Origin: Nitrospira sp. | GTDB taxonomy: Bacteria > Nitrospirota > Thermodesulfovibrionia > Thermodesulfovibrionales > SM23-35 | Direction: 5' to 3' | Assembly: GCA_016873575.1 (NCBI GenBank) | Contig: VGWY01000013.1 | Span: 1 to 21,079, forward strand | DNA length: 21,079 nt | Shown here: in pieces, positions 8,371-15,669 of the stretch | How the letters are laid out: the number at the start of each line of letters is the position of its first letter | How positions within the stretch are numbered: the stretch's first letter is position 1 | The notes under the pieces: model-generated | What the model was told of the DNA's origin: nothing | Database searches by the model: none | Seen by the model: only the letters and a program-made list of their open reading frames with translations | Translations under genes and position numbers: made by a program

Positions 8371-9219
8371 CTATCCTCCTGCTATCATGGATTCGAGTCT
8401 TGCAACTCTCTTTTCAATAGGGGGATGGGTACTGAAGAGTCTCAGAATTCCTCCTCCTGTAAGAGGGTTTACAATAAACATATGAGATGTTGCAGGATTG
8501 GCATCCATAGGTATTTTTTGAGAGGCCATATGGAGTTTTTTCAGTGCATTTGCGAGGTACAGCGGATTGCCTGCAATTCTTGCTCCATCCGCATCTGCTC
8601 CGTACTCCCTTGAACGTGATATCGCCATCTGTACCATCATGGCTGCTATAGGTCCGACTATCATCATCACCAGCGCTGCTATGGGATTGCTCCCTTTTCC
8701 CTCATTGTCACTTCTCCCGCCAAATATCATAGCCCACTGTGCCATCTGTGCAAGATAGCTTATTGCGCCTGCTATCGTTGCAGCAATTGTTCCTACAAGA
8801 ACGTCTCTATGCTTTATATGTGCAAGTTCATGTGCAATAACTCCTTCAAGTTCTTCCCTTGAAAGAATCTTCATGATGCCAGTTGTTACAGCAACCGCAC
8901 CATGCTTCGGATTTCTTCCTGTGGCAAAGGCATTTGGCTGATCCTGCTCCATTATATAAACCTTAGGCATAGGAAGCTCTGCTTTCTGAGCAAGCCTCCT
9001 TACGATGCCATAAAGGTCAGGGGCTTCAGATTCACTTACCTGCTTTGCACCGTACATCTTCAGAACTATCTTATCACTGAACCAGTAAGTGATGAAGTTC
9101 ATGACAAAAGCCATAATAAGGGCAAATGTCATCCCGGTCTTACCGCCCAGAAGTCCTCCGATAAACACCAGCATCAGGGTCAGAGTTACCATTAAAACCA
9201 TTGTCTTTAAACTGTTCAT
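8371..9219 (-). CDS. htpX: Membrane zinc metalloprotease HtpX
   Basis: This 282-residue M48 protease degrades misfolded inner-membrane proteins. Two hydrophobic segments (about 7-24 and 28-46) precede the catalytic HELAH motif (His130, Glu131, His134); the third zinc ligand is probably Glu205 in SREYGADADGA. Two more hydrophobic stretches follow (about 141-167 and 180-200). I start it at the ATG at 9219, which has a strong AAGGAGG; an in-frame ATG at 9273 lies inside the terminator hairpin and is rejected. The leader upstream holds a promoter, a yybP-ykoY-type riboswitch and a terminator, so expression is probably controlled by manganese. purE is directly coupled downstream. Confidence 0.95.
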   Translation of the reverse strand: MNSLKTMVLMVTLTLMLVFIGGLLGGKTGMTFALIMAFVMNFITYWFSDKIVLKMYGAKQVSESEAPDLYGIVRRLAQKAELPMPKVYIMEQDQPNAFATGRNPKHGAVAVTTGIMKILSREELEGVIAHELAHIKHRDVLVGTIAATIAGAISYLAQMAQWAMIFGGRSDNEGKGSNPIAALVMMIVGPIAAMMVQMAISRSREYGADADGARIAGNPLYLANALKKLHMASQKIPMDANPATSHMFIVNPLTGGGILRLFSTHPPIEKRVARLESMIAGG

Positions 9220-9239
9220 CTTATACCTCCTTGAAAAGT

Positions 9240-9284
9240 AAAAAAGACCTTTACCACGATAAATATTCATCATGGTAAAGGTCT
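9240..9284 (-). terminator. Intrinsic terminator in the htpX leader (riboswitch expression platform)
   Basis: On the minus strand AGACCTTTACCA and TGGTAAAGGTCT form a perfect 12-bp stem (arms 9284-9273 and 9256-9245), followed at once by a run of U (9244-9240). The hairpin stands only 8 bases before the htpX ribosome site. Its 5' arm contains CCUUUACC, which is also the 3' side of the riboswitch P1 helix, so the two structures exclude each other. In known transcriptional yybP-ykoY switches Mn2+ binding stabilises P1 and prevents termination. Confidence 0.88.
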
Positions 9285-9478
9285 CGCTTGTTAGTTTTAT
9301 CCCGTTAGAATGCCCCGTGGCTTGCCACGGGGATGATAAATTAAGAAATTTTCCGCTTTTTCACACGGGGTATAATGCCCTCTGTAAAATTCTAACGGGG
9401 TTTATCTAACCAGTAGTACCGGCCTGCATATTGCAGACGTGTTGACGATATCCACTGATTCAGCTACTCCCCCTTACT
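9274..9478 (-). promoter_or_regulatory. yybP-ykoY-type manganese riboswitch aptamer
   Basis: Read on the minus strand, the leader contains the blocks I associate with this class in order: AGUAAGGGGGAGUAGC (9478-9463), CGUCAACA (9447-9440), GGCCGGUACUACUGGUUAG (9424-9406) and AGCGAGACCUUUACC (9288-9274). GUAAGGG and CCUUUAC pair as a 7-bp P1 with one wobble, CAGUGG pairs with CUACUG, CUGCA/UGCAG forms a small hairpin, and GUUAG/CUAAC closes a large peripheral arm. The class senses Mn2+ and normally precedes Mn exporters, TerC proteins or cation pumps. Here htpX is the first gene. The peripheral arm is unusually long because of the inverted repeat at 9301-9399. The assignment is by eye from the motif pattern. 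Confidence 0.85.
9301..9399. repeat. Nested inverted repeat expanding a riboswitch arm
   Basis: Outer arms CCCGTTAGAAT (9301-9311) and ATTCTAACGGG (9389-9399) are perfect 11-bp inverted repeats. Inside, CCCCGTGG (9313-9320) and CCACGGGG (9325-9332) form a second hairpin with a CTTG loop. The unit looks like a small dispersed palindromic element placed in the outer arm of the riboswitch; only one copy is seen in the window. Confidence 0.7.
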
Positions 9479-9485
9479 ATGAACT

Positions 9486-9515
9486 AATCTATCTGAAATA
9501 GGAAGATTGTGTCAA
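9486..9515 (-). promoter_or_regulatory. Sigma70-like promoter for the htpX leader
   Basis: On the minus strand a perfect -35 TTGACA (9515-9510) is followed after 18 bases by TAGATT (9491-9486), a fair -10. The expected start near 9479 falls exactly before the first conserved bases of the riboswitch (9478). It begins 3 bases after the stop of the exchanger gene, so htpX has its own promoter. Confidence 0.65.
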
Positions 9516-9518
9516 GAC

Positions 9519-10517
9519 CTATCTCAGCAAATACAGTAGCATCAGATTAATCACATACACCAACATTATCCCGATAGAATCCCATGCTAAAAATAATGGC
9601 CTCTTCTCTGCACGATAGGTTAAGCCAATAATTGCAATTGTTGTCATTACAATGGCAGATAGGGCAGATATTATATGATTTGAATTAGCAAAAGAAAGAA
9701 GGGGCCCTTTGATAAAAAATATGTCATCAATGGCGAGGATTAAGATGTTAAAGATATTGCTCCCAAAGAGATTACCTATTGCAAGGTCTATGGCATCTAT
9801 TTTTACAGCAGCTATAGAAACCACCACCTCAGGAAGGGATGTGGAAATTGCGATAAAAATATTGCCCACAAAGGTCTGTCCAAGACCCGTGGTTTCTGCA
9901 ATGCCTTCACCTATTTTGGGCAAAAAGGTAGCAGCAACAATAACAACAAAAGCGTTGAGACCATAATTAACAATAGCGGTCTTTGTTGAAATATCTTTAT
10001 ATTTCAATTCAACAGCTATTTCCTTCATAAACAAAGCAATCTGTCTTTTTTCGTAAAAATAGACTAATCGCATGGCAATAAAATAAATAACTATAAATAA
10101 TAAGCTATACGGTCCGATCCAGCCTAATGGAAGAATATATCTTTCTAAAAAGAGGCTTATGGCAACTATACTGAGAAGAAGTATTCCAAAACCAGCAGAC
10201 AGAACATTACCATGATGAGCCTTTGCAGATATAGGCATTGGACGATAAACCGCATCAAGGAGAGCAAGGATAAGCATATTAAACACACAGCTTCCGAGCA
10301 CATCACCAACAGCGATATCGGGAACTCCTGCATAAGTAACAGAGCTTATTCCTGTCACAAGCTCAGGCAGTGATGTAACAGAGGCCATTAGCACCAGACC
10401 TACCCATGCCCTGCCGAGTCCGGTCTTTTCAGCGATGATATCGCCGTACTTTGAAAGCCTTATGCCTGAAAAAACAATTACAGATGTGCAAAGTATAAAT
10501 TCAATCCAGAGAAGCAT
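9519..10517 (-). CDS. CaCA-family cation exchanger (Na+/Ca2+ antiporter-like)
   Basis: This 332-residue protein of about ten membrane helices has the two inverted alpha repeats of the Ca2+:cation antiporter superfamily: MASVTSLPELVTGISS with GDVLGSCVFNMLIL in the first half, and ISTSLPEVVVSIAA with GNLFGSNIFNILIL in the second. Such proteins swap Ca2+ (sometimes Mn2+ or K+-coupled) for Na+ or H+. Length is normal and the ATG has a GAGGGA ribosome site. It ends just upstream of the manganese-riboswitch promoter. A link to Mn2+ is suggested only by this position; the substrate cannot be read from the sequence. Confidence 0.88.
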   Translation of the reverse strand: MLLWIEFILCTSVIVFSGIRLSKYGDIIAEKTGLGRAWVGLVLMASVTSLPELVTGISSVTYAGVPDIAVGDVLGSCVFNMLILALLDAVYRPMPISAKAHHGNVLSAGFGILLLSIVAISLFLERYILPLGWIGPYSLLFIVIYFIAMRLVYFYEKRQIALFMKEIAVELKYKDISTKTAIVNYGLNAFVVIVAATFLPKIGEGIAETTGLGQTFVGNIFIAISTSLPEVVVSIAAVKIDAIDLAIGNLFGSNIFNILILAIDDIFFIKGPLLSFANSNHIISALSAIVMTTIAIIGLTYRAEKRPLFLAWDSIGIMLVYVINLMLLYLLR

Positions 10518-10581
10518 TATGAATCCCTCGTAACTTTTAGTTTATCGTCATTGACTCGAAAATAGGAGTCGTTTTTTTATC

Positions 10582-10782
10582 CGTCATTCCGTGCTTGACA
10601 CGGAATCCAGGTATGAAAAGGACTGGATACCTGCTTCCGCAGGCATGACGATTTTCATTCTCTTTTGTGAGACAACATCTCGTGTCGATTCCTGCAAAAG
10701 CAGGAATCTATACATATTTTGCAAATAACCTCTGGATTCCCACTGGAATTTACCCTCACGAAAGTGGGGGTGGGAATGACAG
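10582..10782. repeat. Cluster of CATTCC-type palindromic repeats
   Basis: The gap between the exchanger and the antiporter is filled with palindromic units: CGTCATTCCGTG...ending CATGACG (10582-10650), a perfect 9-bp hairpin GATTCCTGC/GCAGGAATC (10687-10695 and 10700-10708), and a unit with TGGATTCCCACTGGAA that ends TGGGAATGACAG (10731-10782). They resemble the unit at 16457-16552. No gene was found in the gap. Confidence 0.75.
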
Positions 10783-10795
10783 TAAATGTTACAAA

Positions 10796-12805
10796 TTATC
10801 TGTAATACTTTGTTACCAGAAATCTATCTGATTCAAGATATTCTATGGCACGATTGATATCTTCCTTTTTGCCAATTAAAAGAAGAATATCTCCTCTCTT
10901 CAGGACAAAGTCTGGTTGTGGGTTTTGATGAACCTTATCTCCACGCTGAACTGCAATAATAGTGACCCCTGTCTCGGTTCTAAGGCGAAGTTCCTTAATG
11001 GAATGTTCATCCACCTTGGATGCTTCTTTTATTAGATAGGACTCTGTATTTATCTCCTTTAGTAATTCATATTTTTCTGCTAAATGTTTTCTGGGCAACT
11101 CTACAGCTCTGAGAACCCTGTAATTATCTTTCCTAATGTTATCTATATGTTCTGTGATTACATTCCTTGGCATATGGTAGTGATGAAGTACCCTTGAGAA
11201 TATCTCTATTGAGGTCTCAAATTCCTCGGGTATTACTTCATTTGCACCGAGTGTCCTCAGGTCATCCACCTCTACAATGTATCTTGTCCTCACGATGATG
11301 TAAATGTCAGGGTTTTCACTTCTTGCTATAGCTACTATACTCCTTGTGGAAGCAGGGTCGGATATTGCTATAACCAATAGTCTTGCCTTTTCGATACCCA
11401 GTTTATGGAGTATTTCTTTACTTGTCCCATCACCATAATATATGGGCTCTCCTTTTTTCTTCATATCTCTTACGGTATCGCTATTCATCTCAAGCACAAC
11501 ATAGGGTATCTCTGCTTCTTTTAATACCCTTGCCAGATTTCTTCCGTTTAGACCAAAACCAATAATTATCACATGATCATGTCTTTTTCTCGGAAACCCC
11601 TCTCCTTCATAACCCTTTTTGAGTATCCTCACCTTTTTTAGTAAACGCCTTTCAGCTATCCATTCTGATACAGAGGGGGCGACTTGCAGTACGAAGGGCG
11701 TAACCATCATCGTCACAACAGAAGATGAAAGAAATATCTGATAAAAATCATCTGTTATAAGTCCCAATGCTTTTCCTGAAATAGCAAGCACAAAGGAAAA
11801 CTCACCAATCTGGGAGAGCCCGAGACCAGCATGAATGGAAGTTCTAAGAGGGCTTCCTATCACAATCGCCGAGAACATCCCTGTAATTATCTTAAGGCTG
11901 AATATCGATGCAACAATGATTGTTATCTTTAAAAGATGATCAAACATATACTCTATATTCATCAGCATTCCGACAGAGACAAAAAATAAGCCTATGAAAC
12001 TTTCCTTAAAGGGTAATATATCTGCCGTTGCCTGGTGTGCATACTCTGATTCCGATATTATAAGACCTGCCAAAAATGCTCCAAGGGCAAGGGAAAGGCC
12101 GAATCTTGCGGTTAGAAGTGCAATGCCAAGACAAAGGAGTATGATTGTAATGATAAATAGCTCTCGACTCCTTGTATGTACAACTTGACGGAGAAGGGCA
12201 GGAACTATCCATCTCGCACTGAGAAGCACAACTGCTATAATCAAGGCTGCCCTTCCCATTTTTATTAGAACATCCATTATGTTTATACTCTCCCCTGATA
12301 ATGCAGGGATAAGTAGCATAAGGGGTACAACACAGAGGTCCTGGAAGATCAGTATTCCTACCATTATTCGTCCATGTGGAGAGTCTATCTCACCTTTTTC
12401 TGCGAGCGACTTTAAGACAATTGCGGTACTGCTTAATGCGATAAGAAATCCGAAAAAGACAGATTGATTAATGTTTTTTATTGCAAAATAGGCAGCAATA
12501 GCCGATAAAACGATAGTAAGGAATACCTGTACGCCGCCACTCCCTATAACAGCCTTCTTGATCCTGACAAGTTTTGCCATGGAAAACTCAATGCCTATTG
12601 TAAAAAGGAGAAGTATGACGCCGATTTCCGCGAGCATCTCTATGGAGCGAGTGTCTTTTACTATTCCGATACCATAAGGCCCTATAATAACCCCTGCAAC
12701 AAGGAATCCGACAAGAGATGGTATCTTAAGCTTGTGAAGTAAAAACACCACTAAGGCAGAGGCACCAAAGACGATGACTAAAGATTTTAAAAATTCATAT
12801 TCCAT
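10796..12805 (-). CDS. CPA2-family monovalent cation/H+ antiporter with TrkA domains
   Basis: The 669-residue protein combines about 12-13 membrane helices (residues 1-380) with a cytoplasmic regulator. The membrane part has typical Na/H-exchanger segments such as GFLVAGVIIGPYGIG, FTIGIEFS and QIGEFSFVLA. A TrkA-N (RCK) nucleotide-binding domain starts near residue 410 with HVIIIGFGLNGRNLARVL and ends its fold with YGDGTSKEIL; a TrkA-C domain closes the protein (about 590-660). This is the KefB/YbaL layout: K+ (or Na+)/H+ exchange gated by a bound nucleotide. There is no strong ribosome site. It lies behind a repeat-filled gap from the exchanger gene and just after a MITE-like element. Confidence 0.9.
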   Translation of the reverse strand: MEYEFLKSLVIVFGASALVVFLLHKLKIPSLVGFLVAGVIIGPYGIGIVKDTRSIEMLAEIGVILLLFTIGIEFSMAKLVRIKKAVIGSGGVQVFLTIVLSAIAAYFAIKNINQSVFFGFLIALSSTAIVLKSLAEKGEIDSPHGRIMVGILIFQDLCVVPLMLLIPALSGESINIMDVLIKMGRAALIIAVVLLSARWIVPALLRQVVHTRSRELFIITIILLCLGIALLTARFGLSLALGAFLAGLIISESEYAHQATADILPFKESFIGLFFVSVGMLMNIEYMFDHLLKITIIVASIFSLKIITGMFSAIVIGSPLRTSIHAGLGLSQIGEFSFVLAISGKALGLITDDFYQIFLSSSVVTMMVTPFVLQVAPSVSEWIAERRLLKKVRILKKGYEGEGFPRKRHDHVIIIGFGLNGRNLARVLKEAEIPYVVLEMNSDTVRDMKKKGEPIYYGDGTSKEILHKLGIEKARLLVIAISDPASTRSIVAIARSENPDIYIIVRTRYIVEVDDLRTLGANEVIPEEFETSIEIFSRVLHHYHMPRNVITEHIDNIRKDNYRVLRAVELPRKHLAEKYELLKEINTESYLIKEASKVDEHSIKELRLRTETGVTIIAVQRGDKVHQNPQPDFVLKRGDILLLIGKKEDINRAIEYLESDRFLVTKYYR

Positions 12806-12844
12806 TACAGTAAGGGTTCCGGCAGTGAATATATCTACCCATCA

Positions 12845-13041
12845 GTTGCATAAAATTTATTCGTATATTGGAGGCAAATATGCTGAAAAAGGCTTGCCCT
12901 GAGACTCCACAAAGCCTTAATGTGGCCAGCCAGCCTTTTGCTGGAAGGCACATAAGGTGAAGAATGCAGTCATGTGTATAAGAATAAAATTTTGTCGAAT
13001 TGCAAGGGTTTTTCAGCATGTCTGCCTCCTTTTAATGCAAC
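12845..13041. mobile_element. MITE-like element, copy 1
   Basis: The 197-bp unit starts GTTGCATAA and ends TTAATGCAAC; further in, GGAGGC..AT.ATGCTGAAAAA (from 12871) is mirrored by TTTTTCAGCATGTCTGCCTCC (to 13030). The interior read backwards is homologous to copy 2 at 16611-16858: both have ATGCTGAAAAACCC, then a TTTTATTCT stretch, then AAAGGCTGGCTGGCCA. No transposase is encoded and no clear target duplication is visible. An open frame across it is not taken as a gene. Confidence 0.72.
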
Positions 13042-13049
13042 GTTTAAGT

Positions 13050-13558
13050 TTACTCTGAATGCTCGGTGATTATCTTTCTCGGACAAATAAAAGATACTCC
13101 ATGACGCGTACCAAGCATAACTCCTTCAATAATTGGCTGATTTACTTTCCTCTCTGCTTGCCACTTTACTATACTATAAAATTCGCCCCCGGGCCTCCTC
13201 TTGTATCATATTCTTTGAGGTAAAAAAAGGTGTGAGCAAATGGTTTAAGTTTTATTGGTTTTTTAACATAGCTCTCTACAAAATTACCATTTGAGTCATA
13301 ATAATCGGCCTTCAATATGGTAATAAGATATTTGGGATCTGTATTCCGGATGCTCAACATTGCAGCAAGTTCGAGTCGCACCGCTTTAGAACCAGAATAG
13401 ATATTGGAATATATAGAAACATATACGGATTCACCAGATGAGAGTTCTGCGTTAGAATTCGCATGTGCACATATTGGCAAGAGGCATACTGACAGAACAA
13501 TTGTTTTTATCAAAAGCCTTGTAATAACGGATATCAATTCACATTTACAATGAAACAT
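13050..13558 (-). pseudogene. DUF3124 secreted protein, frameshifted by a 5-bp duplication
   Basis: From the ATG at 13558 (AAGGAGG site) the frame encodes a signal peptide (cleavage probably after Ala33, AHA) and a DUF3124-like domain: VYVSIYSNIYSG, LSIRNTDPKYLI, YYDSNG and GGPGANFIV, then TAG at 13171-13169. DUF3124 proteins usually go on past GGxGANFIV. Here the plus strand has ACTAT twice in tandem (13168-13177). Removing one copy restores KWQAERKVNQPIIEGVMLGT and the rest of a tail to TAA at 13052-13050, giving 167 residues. The family's function is unknown. The truncated 129-residue product may still be secreted. A real mutation, a switchable repeat or an assembly error are all possible. 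Confidence 0.82.
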
Positions 13559-13709
13559 AAAAGTGTCCTCCTTCCCGATTGTATTAATGTTAGTATAATC
13601 ATACTACAACGATTTCTGAAGATTCTAATTTTTGCATATCATAGTTACAACGTTCTATACCCTACCATCAATTCATGATATACGTTAACCATGCTTAAAA
13701 GCTTCAATT

Positions 13710-14036
13710 TCATAGATGACTAATATCGTCTTTCTTTTCTTCGCCTCTTATTTTCTTCTCAAGATACTCCTTTGCAATATCTCTCCCTCCAAGGCCAAAG
13801 GCTATGGCAAGGGCAAGGACTATACCCCCAAAGATTATTGCAAAGGCAATGACTATTGTCCCCCTTCCGATATCAAGTTGCTCAAGTGCCATTGTTACAG
13901 CGAGTAGAAAAATAATCAACTCAACAAATCTTCCTATCAGACCTGATAATTTTAGACCTGCATTTACTGCTGCGATAAGAGCATCGCGGCTGAGAAAATT
14001 ACTGAGAAGATAGCCAAATAAATTAACATAGTCCAT
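13710..14036 (-). CDS. Small membrane protein with conserved TM helices
   Basis: From the ATG at 14036 this is a 108-residue protein with two hydrophobic segments (about 35-50 and 58-82: GTIVIAFAIIFGGIVLALAI) followed by GLGGRDIAKEYLEKK and a charged tail. The pattern resembles the conserved TM-helix family found in MscS-like channels and stand-alone proteins (PF05552); it lacks a channel domain. An in-frame GTG at 14141 would add 35 residues, but those are encoded by two palindromic repeats (14037-14114) and look unnatural, so I prefer the ATG; its only ribosome site (GGAGGGG or AAGGGGGG) comes from the repeat itself. It follows the sensor gene by about 140 bases. Confidence 0.65.
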   Translation of the reverse strand: MDYVNLFGYLLSNFLSRDALIAAVNAGLKLSGLIGRFVELIIFLLAVTMALEQLDIGRGTIVIAFAIIFGGIVLALAIAFGLGGRDIAKEYLEKKIRGEEKKDDISHL

Positions 14037-14114
14037 CCCCCCTTCATCCCCTCCCGTCAAGGGAGGGGAAATAAAAGAGAGTCCCCTCTCCCCTTGCAGG
14101 GTTAGGGTGAGGGG
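14037..14114. repeat. Two G-run palindromes at the 5' end of the membrane protein gene
   Basis: The first unit (14037-14068) has CCCCTCCC and GGGAGGGG around GTCAA. The second (14083-14114) has CCCCTCTCCCC, a TTGCA centre and GGGTTAGGGTGAGGGG. They belong with the palindromes at 1536, 16686, 17512 and 19015 in style, though the second is a different subtype. Together they supply the purine tract in front of the ATG at 14036. Confidence 0.7.
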
Positions 14115-14180
14115 TATTGGGAACTTATTTTTGTCATTCACTATAATTTGTTAATTCCTAAGCTGACGAGGAGCAACTAT

Positions 14181-15662
14181 TTAAGATCGGAGATCAATAA
14201 TCCGCTTCTGTTCGGTTATGTTATCAAACAATAAGATAACTTCTTCTAATTCTTCTACTTTAGTCATACTCAACTTCAAAATCATTCTTCCCTTCTTAGG
14301 ATAGTCACAGTCACACTCAAAATCGGAAAAGCAATCTTTATGAGCAATTGCATTTCTTCCTTCTCGGGAGATACCAATCTCTGTGAGAACCTCGTCTATC
14401 GTTTTACCTTCAACCTCATGGGGAGTTACGTCAAACATTTTACAAAAACTCCTATTCGCAGAAAGCACCTCGAAAGCCTTGTTCAGTACGAGCAGACCGG
14501 AGGGAATGGTAGAAATAATATTTTCTTTTAAACGCTCGCTATGCCTAAGGGCATGAAAGGATTTTTGCAGCGTTTCCACCATCTCATTAAAAGCGTTTGC
14601 AAGTCGGGCAATCTCACCTTTTTTGTCTTTCACTACAACTCTTTCATCCCAATGACCCTTTGCTATTCGGTCTGCTGTATTGGAAATATCCAAAATCGGT
14701 TTGGCAATTCTCTTTGCAAGCAAAAGGGTAAGTATAATAACTGCTATGACTCCGATCCCGATCCGGATAAACCCAATGTACACATATTTCATGACAGGTA
14801 AAAGGGTTTCCTTCTTAGAAACGGAGGCAACGAGAACCCATCCAACTTCCTCAAATAGGAGGGAAGCACCTAACCTGTCCTTACCAAGAATACCTACAAA
14901 TTCACCTGTCATTTCTACTCTGCTTCCAAAGGCACGATTCACTGGCTCTATGTCCACAAGCCTCCCTAAAAAAAGATCTGATGCACTTGCAATAATGATT
15001 TTATTCCGGTCAACGATAATTATCCTTCCCCATTCGCTCACATCGCCCACTTTGACCGCACCCCAGAGTCGCTTCGCCCCATCTATCAGAATAGTATCGA
15101 TTGCAGAGGCCTTGAAGCGAACAGCGGCAACTCCAAGAAACTCGCCTGTTTCGATATCTATAATAGGGGCTGAGACACTGAGAATTCTTTCACCATTAAT
15201 ATTCTCGACGGATTTAAAAGTAATACCTTGCCGTCCTTTGGAGAAATACTCATGGTCAATCTTTATACCCTTCAATTCTTTGTGTGTTGAGGAAGTGAGT
15301 CTTCCTTCTTTATTGAAAACAAGGATGTCGTAGATGTCCGGGTCTAAAGGTGCTTTTTCTACAGCTAAATACTGGTTCAGTTCAGCAATAAGGTCTGACC
15401 TCTCCGGATGTTTGTTTATCTCTCTAAGGGTTTCCCTGAGAAATCGGTAGACAACAATTTCTCTTGCCTGTTTTTTCTTGCTCTCAAGAAATAAAGTTAA
15501 CTCTCTTCTCAAGGAATCGGATGTAACATTCAGCGTCGTATAAATCTGCTCAACAAGGATTTTTCGTGCCTGGTAATAGGTAATTAAGCTTACAAGTCCA
15601 AGCGGAATAATTACGAGAGTTAAAACCCCCAGGAGCATCCGTTTTCCAATCTGGCTAATCAT
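14181..15662 (-). CDS. Cache-HAMP-PAS sensor without output domain
   Basis: The 493-residue protein has an N-terminal membrane helix (about 8-28), a large extracytoplasmic double-Cache-like region (about 30-295, with YDILVFNKEGRLTSST and IIIVDRNKIIIASAS), a second helix (about 300-322), a HAMP linker starting RIAKPILDISNTADRIAKG, and a PAS domain (about 385-485, from IISTIPSGLLVLNKAFEVL). It stops at ITEQKRIIDLRS, where histidine kinases of this type continue into HisKA and ATPase domains. No kinase sequence remains in the 40 bases before the next gene. It may be a truncated kinase or a receptor acting on a partner. I use the ATG at 15662; an earlier in-frame start would lie in the IS-derived hairpin. 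Confidence 0.83.
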   Translation of the reverse strand: MISQIGKRMLLGVLTLVIIPLGLVSLITYYQARKILVEQIYTTLNVTSDSLRRELTLFLESKKKQAREIVVYRFLRETLREINKHPERSDLIAELNQYLAVEKAPLDPDIYDILVFNKEGRLTSSTHKELKGIKIDHEYFSKGRQGITFKSVENINGERILSVSAPIIDIETGEFLGVAAVRFKASAIDTILIDGAKRLWGAVKVGDVSEWGRIIIVDRNKIIIASASDLFLGRLVDIEPVNRAFGSRVEMTGEFVGILGKDRLGASLLFEEVGWVLVASVSKKETLLPVMKYVYIGFIRIGIGVIAVIILTLLLAKRIAKPILDISNTADRIAKGHWDERVVVKDKKGEIARLANAFNEMVETLQKSFHALRHSERLKENIISTIPSGLLVLNKAFEVLSANRSFCKMFDVTPHEVEGKTIDEVLTEIGISREGRNAIAHKDCFSDFECDCDYPKKGRMILKLSMTKVEELEEVILLFDNITEQKRIIDLRS

Positions 15663-15669
15663 ATCACAC

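Noticed and set aside
9220..9273. Upstream ATG pair as the htpX start
   Set aside because: It lies within the terminator hairpin, while the ATG at 9219 has a strong ribosome site and gives the normal HtpX N-terminus.
10553..10578. Hairpin GACTC/GAGTC followed by a T run on the plus strand
   Set aside because: The stem is only 5 bp and no plus-strand gene precedes it, so a terminator role is not supported.
10582..10782. Possible CRISPR array or small RNA in the gap between transporters
   Set aside because: The units are imperfect palindromes of varying length with no constant repeat-spacer period; a dispersed repeat cluster fits better.
12795..13019. 74-codon open frame on the minus strand over MITE copy 1
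   Set aside because: It starts and ends in the element's inverted repeats, has no ribosome site and no recognisable domain; the element explains the open frame.
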